From the NCBI GenBank assembly GCA_937916135.1, contig CALFTQ010000062.1, forward strand, positions 1 to 12,233: a stretch of DNA of 12,233 nucleotides, in the 5' to 3' direction. Source of the stretch: an uncultured Verrucomicrobiales bacterium. Its GTDB lineage: Bacteria; Verrucomicrobiota; Verrucomicrobiia; Verrucomicrobiales; Akkermansiaceae. Below the pieces are notes generated by a model, which had not been told where the DNA came from, did not search any database, and worked only from the letters and a program-made list of their open reading frames with translations. The translations under genes and the position numbers were made by a program. Positions 1 to 6,431 of this stretch are shown here, in pieces; position 1 is the first letter of the stretch; every line of letters starts with the position of its first letter.

Positions 1-73
1 CCGCCGTTGCGGCGGTAATTTCGATGGCTGCTTTGCAGCCAATTTCGATTTGCTCGTTTGCGGGCAAACGGCC
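1..73. repeat. Partial hairpin array with AATTTCGAT linkers
   Basis: Three short hairpins follow each other. The first is CCGCCG-TTG-CGGCGG (1-15), the second GGCTGC-TTT-GCAGCC (26-40), and the third CGTTTG-CGGG-CAAACG (55-70). Between the first and second, and again after the second, stands AATTTCGAT (17-25 and 41-49, 24 bp apart). The third is followed by a degenerate CCCGATAAATT. The stems share no sequence, so what is kept is self-complementarity, loop size and linker. The design matches the ATATCGT arrays at 6077-6356, whose linker also occurs as ATTTCGT. The array probably continues to the left of the window. No protein-coding signal is visible here. Confidence 0.7.
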
Positions 74-97
74 CGATAAATTGATGTTTGTCGTTGT

Positions 98-162
98 CGG
101 GGCACGGGACTTCAGTCCCGAAATAACGGTGCTTCCAATCGGGACTGAAGTCCCGTGCTCCG
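98..162. repeat. 23-bp inverted repeat, REP-like
   Basis: The arm at 98-120 pairs with the arm at 140-162 over 23 bp with one mismatch, and the inner 19 bp are perfect (102-120 with 140-158, starting GCACGGGACTTCAGTCCCG). The two arms are separated by 19 nt. Each arm is itself palindromic (CGGGACT-TC-AGTCCCG), so the region can form either one long stem or two small cruciforms. Related words follow each arm (CGAAATAACG at 119-128 and CCGAATAACG at 160-169). It resembles bacterial REP/BIME-type intergenic repeats. It is too far from the next promoter to be a simple operator, and there is no following T-run to make it a terminator. Confidence 0.75.
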
Positions 163-189
163 AATAACGTATTGCCTGCCGCAGTGGCA

Positions 190-255
190 TTTTTTGCATC
201 ATGCAAAAAGATGCAAAAAGATGCAAAAAAGATGCGTGCGCGCGTGAGTGCGCGC
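190..255. repeat. Phased A-tract repeats plus alternating CG stretch
   Basis: Three direct copies of ATGCAAAAAG occur at 201-210, 211-220 and 221-231 (the last has one extra A). They place A-tracts exactly one helical turn apart, which is the classical arrangement for intrinsically bent DNA. The first copy also forms a 9-bp inverted repeat with TTTTTGCAT at 191-199. Directly downstream, 234-255 is alternating purine-pyrimidine sequence with two GCGCGC blocks (238-243, 250-255). These can form a hairpin and are prone to left-handed DNA. The block ends about 20 bp before the -35 of the next gene, so an effect on that promoter is possible but inferred. Confidence 0.6.
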
Positions 256-274
256 CTGCTGCCAGGGTAAGCGC

Positions 275-304
275 TTGCTATGGCTGGGGGTGGTGTGTTA
301 GAAT
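275..304 (+). promoter_or_regulatory. Extended -10 promoter of the macroglobulin gene
   Basis: TTGCTA (275-280) and TAGAAT (299-304) are separated by 18 bp, and a TGn extension (296-298) precedes the -10. The start codon at 314 lies only 9 bases beyond the -10 box. Transcription should therefore begin at or within a few bases of the ATG and give a leaderless or nearly leaderless mRNA. No Shine-Dalgarno sequence is present at a usable distance. The same TGnTAnnnT layout recurs at the two other promoters in this window. Confidence 0.6.
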
Positions 305-313
305 GCGCGCGCT

Positions 314-3300
314 ATGCTGCAAATTGCACGAAAGATTTTTATATATTCCCTGGCTGCGCTGGGAGTGGCGTGTGCGGATTCGGTGTCGTACTGGGAGCGG
401 CAGGGAATTGTGAACATCAATTTTGATGAGCCGGTGGTGAGCCGGGCGGTGGTGGAGAACCAGTATCTGAGCGGCACGAGCGCGGCGGATAAGGGGCTGG
501 ATTTATTCAGCATCAGTGGTGATGAGGCGCACCCGCCGCGGGTGGTGTGGGTAAACCAGGATTGCCTGCGCATCGAGCCGCTGCCGGGCACGAGTATCCG
601 CACAGAGTTCAAGCTGCAGTTCCGGGGGGATGTGCGCTACCTGAGCGGGCGCAGCCTGCAGCAGCGGGAGTTCCGATTCCATGCGCCGGAAACGATGCTG
701 GTGAGCGAGGAGCTGCGTTCCTACCCGAATGGGGCGGCGCTGGTTTCGGCGCGGTACCAGTTCACGGAGGAGGCGCGGAACCTGAACCCGGAGAGCCGGG
801 TGAGCTACGTCTTCAAGCGCGTGAAGATGGATGACAAGGGGGATTTCTTTGAGACGGGCGAGACGGCGCGCGGCTTGGTGGAGCAGGCGCGCCTGTGCCA
901 TGGGAATAGTTACAGTGTGTTGCGCTCGCTGGCGCTGCGCGGGGTGAAGTGGGAGGAGCTGCAGCAGGATATGCCGCTGCAGGGGTATGTGCTGGTGCGC
1001 CCGGACCGCCAGCTGCCGGCGGATAGCATCTGGCGCCTCACGGCTACGGCAGAGCAGGGCAGCGCCTTCCGCGACAGCAACCTGGGTGATATTCACATCA
1101 GCCGCACCCTGCGCGCCACGTTGGAGCAGGGGGCGCTGAAGAATGAGCAGGGTGCTGCGACTAATCTGGTGGCGCTGCTCCTGAATTCCCCGGTGGAGAA
1201 GGAGCGGCTGCAGCAGGCTTTCCGCGAGATGCGCCTCACGCTGGACGGCGTGGAGACTACCCTTTCGGAGGATGGCACCTGCCGCACCGCCACGGTGAAT
1301 GGCCGCGAGGTGCGCGTGCGCTACCTGGGCCCCATCGAAAGCCAGGAATTCACCCTGAAGGCTGCCAACCCCGAAGACCGGGACGAGGACGAGGAGTGGG
1401 TGGACGAGGAGAGCACCACCCGCCTGGTGGTGAAATACCGCCACCCCACCGCGGCCAGCGGCATGAAGCTGGCGCTGGAGGCTGCCACCCCCATGCTGGC
1501 GGAGTGTACCTTGAAAGCCGGGCTGGAGGGCACACTGGGCCTCCGCCTGGAGCAGGATTTCACCTGCCGCCTGAGCGTCACCCCCATGGCGCCTACGCTC
1601 AACACCGGTGAGATGCATTACCTGCCGCTGAAAGGGGCGCACCAGCTGGAGCTGCCCGGGGTGAATGGCAGCAAGGTGCGCGCCCGCCTGCGCCACTGGA
1701 ATGTCGGCGAGCTGGAAAACGCCCTGCCCAGGGTGCGCCAGCACCTCGAGCAACAGCAGCGCCGCAGTGACCTGGTGGACCTTCATTTCAACCGCGCGGT
1801 GGCGCAGGCCCGCATCAACGCTGGTCTGGCGAAGGAGGATGCCATGCCCGCCCGCCCCGAGGGCTATGAGCGCGCCTGGGAGGTGCTGCAGCAGCGCATT
1901 TTCCTGCAGGGCGCGGGTGGCCATTGCTTCGCAGAGCAGGAGATTACCCTGCCGGGTTCGGAAAACTCGCTGGTGGGCGATTGCCCGGTAAAGGTGGACC
2001 TCGATTCACTCTGCGGGCAGGAGGCCAAGCCGGGCCTCTACCTGCTGGAGCTGGATTTCCACCCCTCGGAGACGGTGGCAGCCGCGGCTCGCAGCCTGGG
2101 GCTGGAGCCGGAGAAGCTGGTGCTGCGGCGGGATGTGCTCATCAATGTTTCGGATCTGGCGCTGTGCATCATCGGCGCCTCGGAGGACGAATACCCGGCG
2201 CTGGTGCTGCGCCACAGCGATGCCACGGCGGTGGATGGTGCAGTGGTGACCTGCCTGGGCAGCGCGGAGAAGAAGCCGCTGGTGGTGCAGCAGGGCTGTG
2301 TGAACCTGCCGCAGATGCAGGGCGATGTGCTCCTGCAGCATGGCGAGGATTACTGCGTGGTGCAGCCGCTTCCGCACGATTGGGAGCAGCATGCCCAGCT
2401 CAACACCAAGGCCGAGGGGCGCGAGCTCCGCGCCATGCTCTGGACCGACCGCAGCCTCTACCGCCCCGGCGAGAAGATTTATGTGCGCGGCTACCTGCGC
2501 GCGGTGGATGCGCTCAACCGCATCTCGCACTCGAAGCACCGCGAGCTGGAGCTGCATTTCGAAGCGCCGGACGGCACCAGCCTCTTCAAGCGCATTTTTG
2601 AGGTGGATGAGTACGGCGCCTTCAGCCAGGAGCTGACCCTGCCGGAGGGAGATGAGGACGTGTGCGGCACCTACACGGTGCGCGTGGGCACCACGCTGCC
2701 CCGCACCCTGGCCCGCCACGAGGTGCGCTGCGAGGTGTTCCGCCGCGATGCCTTCACCGCCACCTGCGAGGATGCCACGGAGAAGGTGGCGCCGGAGGAA
2801 ATGGTGCTGAAGGTGAAGGCGGCGGATTTCAACGGTGTGCCGCTGAGCACGGGGCGCGCGATGATTCGCCTGAGCAGCGAAGTGCCGCTGCAGGGCGCCC
2901 GCGAGATGACCAGCGCCGGCCGCTGGCGCTACGTGGTGCAGAAGGAACTGCCGCTGGCGGCCGATGGCACGGCGGAGTTCCGCTTCCCCTTCAGCGGGAA
3001 GGGCGATAGGGCGTTTGCGGTGCGTTATGCCGGCTTTGTGGCGAATGAACACCAGGAGATACGCCGGCTGGCTGGCATTGAGGTATACCAGCCTGCCGGG
3101 GTGGTGCCCGAAATCGTGGAAGGAGAGCACCTGCACCTGAGCTGCGCCTGCTGCGGCGGGTTGCTGCACAATGGCCAGACGGTGAAGGTGACCCTGCGCG
3201 GCACCCGCCGCCGCGCCACCACGCTGCCGAATGGTTTTGTGCTCATCCGCCTGCAGGAGGAGGATATCTGGTCCCAGTGGGTCACGGTGCCGGCTGATAC

Positions 3301-6091
3301 GCAGGTGTCCGAGCTGCCGCTCAGCGAGCTTATGCGGCAGAACCGCGCCGAGTTCGGTGATGAATTCCAGGTGGAGGTCATGGGGCGCGACCTGCAGGGC
3401 CGCGTGTTCAGCCATGAGTTCACCCGCTGGGCCGGCCCCGCAGCGGTGCAGGAGGCGCATTTCCGCCTGGGCTCCAGCGCAGATGGCCAGCGCATGGTGC
3501 TGGAATCCGGCATGGATGGCCAGGGAGTGCTGGTGGTGACTTGCGGCCAGCGTTCGCGCGTGATGCCCATCACCGTGCAGCGCGGGCGGCACGAGTTTGC
3601 CGCGCCACTCATGGATGACGAAGGCGGCCGGGTGCAGGTGCATGCTATTCTGCCCCGCCGCAATGCGGAGACCGGCGTGATTGAGAGCATCCTGACGGAT
3701 GAAACCGTGCTGAATCCGCCCGCGCCGCAGCGCGAGCTGCAGGTGGAGCTGCAGCTGCCCGGCGAGGCGGTGCGCCCCGGCACCCAGCAGGTGCTGGGCG
3801 GGCGCGTGACGCTGCCCAATGGGGTGCCCACCGAGGCGGTGGTGACCCTCTATGCGGTGGATGCCGGCATGCTTTCGCAGAACCAGTATGAATTGCCGGA
3901 TGTGGCCGAGGCACTCAGTTTCAGGCTGCGCGCTCTGCGCCTGTATCCCCGCCTGGTGCGCCCGGACAGCTGGGTGCTCATGCCTGCCTATAAACCACTG
4001 TTCGGCTTGTGGCAGGGGGAGGGGCTCCAGCCCGATGGCAGCTGGAAGCACATGCCTTGGTGGATGATGGAGCACACTCTCCCCTTGCAGGATTGGATGA
4101 CCAGAGGGGCCACACCCGATGTATACCGGGCCAAGGCTCTGGCCAAGGCTCTGGCCGAGGTGGAGGCCCTGTGGTCCGAAGAGATTCCGGAAGAGGATGA
4201 AGCCGAATCTCCGCAGCCGCGCGTGCGCACGAATTTCAATCCGCTGGCGGTGTGGCGCAGCGCGCTCAAGACCGATGCGCAGGGGAATTTCTCCACCATC
4301 TGCACCATGCCCGATACGCTGACTACCTATCGCGTGATTGCCGTGGCCGCAGATAAGGAAGGCGGCCGCTTTGCCACGAAGGAAGGGCAGTTCACCGTGA
4401 ACCAGCCGGTAATGCTCAGCGTGGGGGCCCCGCTCTTCATGCATGCGGGGGATGTGGCTCAGCTCCCCGTGACAGTGACCAACAACACACCCGCCGAGGG
4501 TACCTGGCAGGTGCAGATGGCGGGCGGCGGCGAGCCGCAGCAGGTCACGCTGGCAGCCGGGGCTTCCACCACGCTGTATTTTGAAGTGACCGCCGCCCAG
4601 CCCGGCACGCAGAGCTGCCGCTGGACCGCCACCGGTGACACCGGCGAGGACGCCGTGCAGGCACAGTTCGAGGTGCGCCACCCTGCGCCGCTGCTCAGGG
4701 AGGCGCACCACCTGGTGTTGAACCCGGGGCAGGGTGCCCTGGTGCCGCGCGAGAAACTGGCGGCTGAGCTGTCCCAGGCCCCCGGCTGCGAGATTGAGGT
4801 GAGCGTGTCGGCCAATCCGCTGCTGCACCTGCAGGGCGGGGTGGATTTCCTGCTGGAATCTCCCGGGGGGAATACTGAGTATGCCGCCTCAGCCCTGCTG
4901 CCCTGGCTGCTGTATGACCGCCTGGCCCCGCTTTGCCCGCGGCTGGCGCAGACCCCCGCGGACCGCGTGCGCAGCACGGTGATCCGCAGTGTGGAGCGGC
5001 TGTTCAGCCGGCAGAATGAGGACGGCGGGTTCTCCTTCTGGCCTGGTGCAGAGCAGAGCGATTTGTGGCTGAGTGCCCATGTGGCCATGGTGCTGCGCAT
5101 GGCTGAGGAGCGCGGCTTCGACCTCCCCTGGCCCCGCTGGTACAAGCTGCTGGAGTATCTGCAGCAGGCCGACCTGCAGCAGGCCGACCCGCTTGCCCGC
5201 TACGAGGCCGCCCGCGCCCTGCAGAACCGCGAGGCCCAGCGCGAGGCGCTCAAGGCCGCCCTGGCCGCCATGCCTGCATCGCGGGGTGGCAACTCGGTGC
5301 GCGCGGATATCGAATTCCTGGAGTACCTGCGCACGAATAATGACGGGCGCCACGAGGCTTTCCTGCGCTGGATGCGCACCCGCGCTGCCGATTACCGCCA
5401 CCACAGCAGCTGGAGCAGTGCCTGGTCGCTCTATGCTCTCATGACCTACGTGGGCAATTCTCCCGGTGCCCGGGTGCATGCCGAAATCACCACGCCCGAT
5501 GGCTTCGCCATGCCGCTGGACCGCGGGGTGCAGAGCCTGCAGAATGTGGCGCTGGATGCCGCTGTCTCCGCCCGCAGCGGCACTGTGTATGCCGTGCTCC
5601 GCGCCAAGGCCCGCCCGCAGCAGACTGAGTACCCCGGCGTGACCGAACATGGTCTGCAGGTGACCCGCCAGTATGAAAAGCAGGGTGAGGACGGCATCTG
5701 GCGCCCCGCCACGGAGTTTGCCGTGGGCGATGTAGTGCGCGTAACCCTCACTTGCTGCGCTAAGGCCTGCGAACAGGAGCTCCTTAACCTGGTGCTGGAA
5801 GATTACCTGCCCTCCTGCATGGAGGCCATCGACCCCGCCGAGCCCGGCCAGGCTGCCGGCCTGGAATCCCTGAACTGGAGTGGATGCTTTGACCACAGCG
5901 AATACCTGGTCGACCGCGTGCGCGGTTTCTGCATCCGCTGGCCCGGGCAGGATGCGGTGAACCTCCGCTACTACGCCCGCATGAAGCGCGCCGGCAGCGC
6001 CACTGCCCCGCCCGCCCAGGCTCAGCTCCTCTACGAACCGCAGACCTACGGCCTCTCCCCCAGCGCGCGGATAGAAGTCCGAACAAAGTGA
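314..6091 (+). CDS. Alpha-2-macroglobulin family protein lacking thioester motif
   Basis: This encodes a large envelope protein of the bacterial alpha-2-macroglobulin family, whose members are thought to trap proteases in or around the periplasm. At 1925 residues it is longer than E. coli YfhM (about 1650). The N-terminus has R6/K7, a hydrophobic stretch and GVAC (C20), so it could be a lipoprotein or be cut by signal peptidase I after ACA. A macroglobulin domain with WTDRSLYRPGE lies at 710-720. A hydrophobic and then acidic segment (about 1230-1300), possibly the bait, precedes the A2M domain (NFNPLAVWRSALKTD, from 1307). The alpha/alpha toroid spans about 1500-1720 (QNEDGGFSFWPG near 1567). 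The receptor-binding-like end includes GDVVRV at 1805 and DHSEYLVDRV at 1860. The thioester position reads P1517-G-G-N1520-T-E-Y1523, so both Cys and Gln are missing and covalent trapping should be impossible. The last four sense codons (VRTK) and the stop lie in the adjacent repeat. No pbpC neighbour is seen. Confidence 0.93.
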   Translation: MLQIARKIFIYSLAALGVACADSVSYWERQGIVNINFDEPVVSRAVVENQYLSGTSAADKGLDLFSISGDEAHPPRVVWVNQDCLRIEPLPGTSIRTEFKLQFRGDVRYLSGRSLQQREFRFHAPETMLVSEELRSYPNGAALVSARYQFTEEARNLNPESRVSYVFKRVKMDDKGDFFETGETARGLVEQARLCHGNSYSVLRSLALRGVKWEELQQDMPLQGYVLVRPDRQLPADSIWRLTATAEQGSAFRDSNLGDIHISRTLRATLEQGALKNEQGAATNLVALLLNSPVEKERLQQAFREMRLTLDGVETTLSEDGTCRTATVNGREVRVRYLGPIESQEFTLKAANPEDRDEDEEWVDEESTTRLVVKYRHPTAASGMKLALEAATPMLAECTLKAGLEGTLGLRLEQDFTCRLSVTPMAPTLNTGEMHYLPLKGAHQLELPGVNGSKVRARLRHWNVGELENALPRVRQHLEQQQRRSDLVDLHFNRAVAQARINAGLAKEDAMPARPEGYERAWEVLQQRIFLQGAGGHCFAEQEITLPGSENSLVGDCPVKVDLDSLCGQEAKPGLYLLELDFHPSETVAAAARSLGLEPEKLVLRRDVLINVSDLALCIIGASEDEYPALVLRHSDATAVDGAVVTCLGSAEKKPLVVQQGCVNLPQMQGDVLLQHGEDYCVVQPLPHDWEQHAQLNTKAEGRELRAMLWTDRSLYRPGEKIYVRGYLRAVDALNRISHSKHRELELHFEAPDGTSLFKRIFEVDEYGAFSQELTLPEGDEDVCGTYTVRVGTTLPRTLARHEVRCEVFRRDAFTATCEDATEKVAPEEMVLKVKAADFNGVPLSTGRAMIRLSSEVPLQGAREMTSAGRWRYVVQKELPLAADGTAEFRFPFSGKGDRAFAVRYAGFVANEHQEIRRLAGIEVYQPAGVVPEIVEGEHLHLSCACCGGLLHNGQTVKVTLRGTRRRATTLPNGFVLIRLQEEDIWSQWVTVPADTQVSELPLSELMRQNRAEFGDEFQVEVMGRDLQGRVFSHEFTRWAGPAAVQEAHFRLGSSADGQRMVLESGMDGQGVLVVTCGQRSRVMPITVQRGRHEFAAPLMDDEGGRVQVHAILPRRNAETGVIESILTDETVLNPPAPQRELQVELQLPGEAVRPGTQQVLGGRVTLPNGVPTEAVVTLYAVDAGMLSQNQYELPDVAEALSFRLRALRLYPRLVRPDSWVLMPAYKPLFGLWQGEGLQPDGSWKHMPWWMMEHTLPLQDWMTRGATPDVYRAKALAKALAEVEALWSEEIPEEDEAESPQPRVRTNFNPLAVWRSALKTDAQGNFSTICTMPDTLTTYRVIAVAADKEGGRFATKEGQFTVNQPVMLSVGAPLFMHAGDVAQLPVTVTNNTPAEGTWQVQMAGGGEPQQVTLAAGASTTLYFEVTAAQPGTQSCRWTATGDTGEDAVQAQFEVRHPAPLLREAHHLVLNPGQGALVPREKLAAELSQAPGCEIEVSVSANPLLHLQGGVDFLLESPGGNTEYAASALLPWLLYDRLAPLCPRLAQTPADRVRSTVIRSVERLFSRQNEDGGFSFWPGAEQSDLWLSAHVAMVLRMAEERGFDLPWPRWYKLLEYLQQADLQQADPLARYEAARALQNREAQREALKAALAAMPASRGGNSVRADIEFLEYLRTNNDGRHEAFLRWMRTRAADYRHHSSWSSAWSLYALMTYVGNSPGARVHAEITTPDGFAMPLDRGVQSLQNVALDAAVSARSGTVYAVLRAKARPQQTEYPGVTEHGLQVTRQYEKQGEDGIWRPATEFAVGDVVRVTLTCCAKACEQELLNLVLEDYLPSCMEAIDPAEPGQAAGLESLNWSGCFDHSEYLVDRVRGFCIRWPGQDAVNLRYYARMKRAGSATAPPAQAQLLYEPQTYGLSPSARIEVRTK

Positions 6092-6174
6092 GGATATCGT
6101 CTGCCGCAGGCAGATATCGTCCGGCGCCAGCCGGATTTCGTCCCCTCCCCGCGTCAGCGGTGAGGGGATATCGT
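6077..6174 (+). repeat. ATATCGT-linked hairpin array, left (plus-oriented) half
   Basis: Four hairpins are each followed by the linker ATATCGT or ATTTCGT. They are TCCGAAC-AAA-GTGAGGA (6078-6094), CTGCC-GCA-GGCAG (6101-6113), CCGGC-GCCA-GCCGG (6121-6134), and a long one at 6142-6167 (CCCCTC paired with GAGGGG, one mismatch, then CCGC-GTCA-GCGG). Linkers start at 6094, 6114, 6135 and 6168. The first hairpin needs two side-by-side G-A pairs, which form only when this strand is single-stranded RNA or DNA. The array overlaps the last codons of the macroglobulin gene and would be transcribed as its 3' untranslated region. No T-run follows any stem, so none is a standard terminator. Confidence 0.85.
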
Positions 6175-6266
6175 TTCCGATGGAGTAGAAGAATGTAAAA
6201 GGTGTTCATTGGGGTATTTTTCTTCCCAATGGCGGCTTGCTTGAAGTGCCGGACGGCAACGGATGA
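6175..6266. other. Core between the two mirrored hairpin arrays
   Basis: This 92-bp non-coding core separates the head-to-head arrays and is more AT-rich than its surroundings. It holds one perfect 7-bp stem, CATTGGG (6207-6213) with CCCAATG (6225-6231), enclosing an 11-nt T-rich loop. It also holds a small inverted repeat TGCCG-GA-CGGCA (6247-6258). No open reading frame of useful size is visible, and no T-run follows either stem. The layout, non-coding core between inverted ends, is reminiscent of a miniature mobile element, but no target-site duplication is evident outside 6077 and 6356. Confidence 0.5.
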
Positions 6267-6356
6267 ACGATATCCTGACCTGCGGTCAGGACGATATCTG
6301 CCTGCGGCAGACGATATCGCGCTGAGAGCGCGACGATATCCTCACTGCGTTCGGAC
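6267..6356 (-). repeat. ATATCGT-linked hairpin array, right (minus-oriented) half
   Basis: Read on the plus strand, the linker appears as ACGATAT at 6267-6273, 6291-6297, 6311-6317 and 6333-6339. It alternates with the hairpins CCTGACC-TGC-GGTCAGG (6274-6290), CTGCC-TGC-GGCAG (6298-6310), CGCGCT-GAG-AGCGCG (6318-6332) and TCCTCAC-TGC-GTTCGGA (6339-6355). On the minus strand the linkers read ATATCGT and three of the four loops read GCA, so the polarity is opposite to the left half. The outer 25 bp (6332-6356) match the inverse of 6077-6101 at 23 of 25 positions. The hairpin at 6298-6310, read on the minus strand, is identical to the one at 6101-6113. The array ends 16 bp before the purB -35. 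Confidence 0.85.
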
Positions 6357-6371
6357 CTTACAATATAAAGC

Positions 6372-6400
6372 TTGAAAAACGGCTTGTAATCTGCTATGCT
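6372..6400 (+). promoter_or_regulatory. purB promoter, extended -10
   Basis: TTGAAA (6372-6377) and TATGCT (6395-6400) are 17 bp apart, with TGC (6392-6394) giving an extended -10. Transcription should start near 6407, leaving a leader of about 25 nt before the ATG at 6432. This rules out the in-frame ATG at 6396, which lies inside the -10 box. No Shine-Dalgarno sequence is seen in the leader. The promoter sits right after the hairpin array and is read in the same direction as the gene upstream. Confidence 0.7.
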
Positions 6401-6431
6401 GCCCGCTCACCTGTACCGAAAACGACAAATT

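Noticed and set aside
201..413. Small plus-strand open frame of 70 codons
   Set aside because: It covers the A-tract repeats and the promoter and overlaps the macroglobulin start in another frame. The peptide is Cys/Arg-rich without a recognisable feature.
2006..4828. A 940-codon open frame on the minus strand inside the macroglobulin gene
   Set aside because: It is a by-product of GC-rich codon bias in the real gene. The translation is low-complexity, rich in His/Gln/Arg/Ala, with no recognisable fold, and the plus strand gives clear family motifs throughout.
6101..6310. Tandem intrinsic terminators after the macroglobulin gene
   Set aside because: None of the stems is followed by a T-run on either strand. 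They may still affect RNA stability or termination by another route.
6077..6356. CRISPR array
   Set aside because: The constant part is only about 7-9 bp, the variable parts are self-complementary rather than spacer-like, and no cas gene is present.
6396..6431. Earlier in-frame ATG for purB
   Set aside because: It falls within the -10 box, so it would not be transcribed as a start, and the family N-terminus begins at the ATG at 6432.
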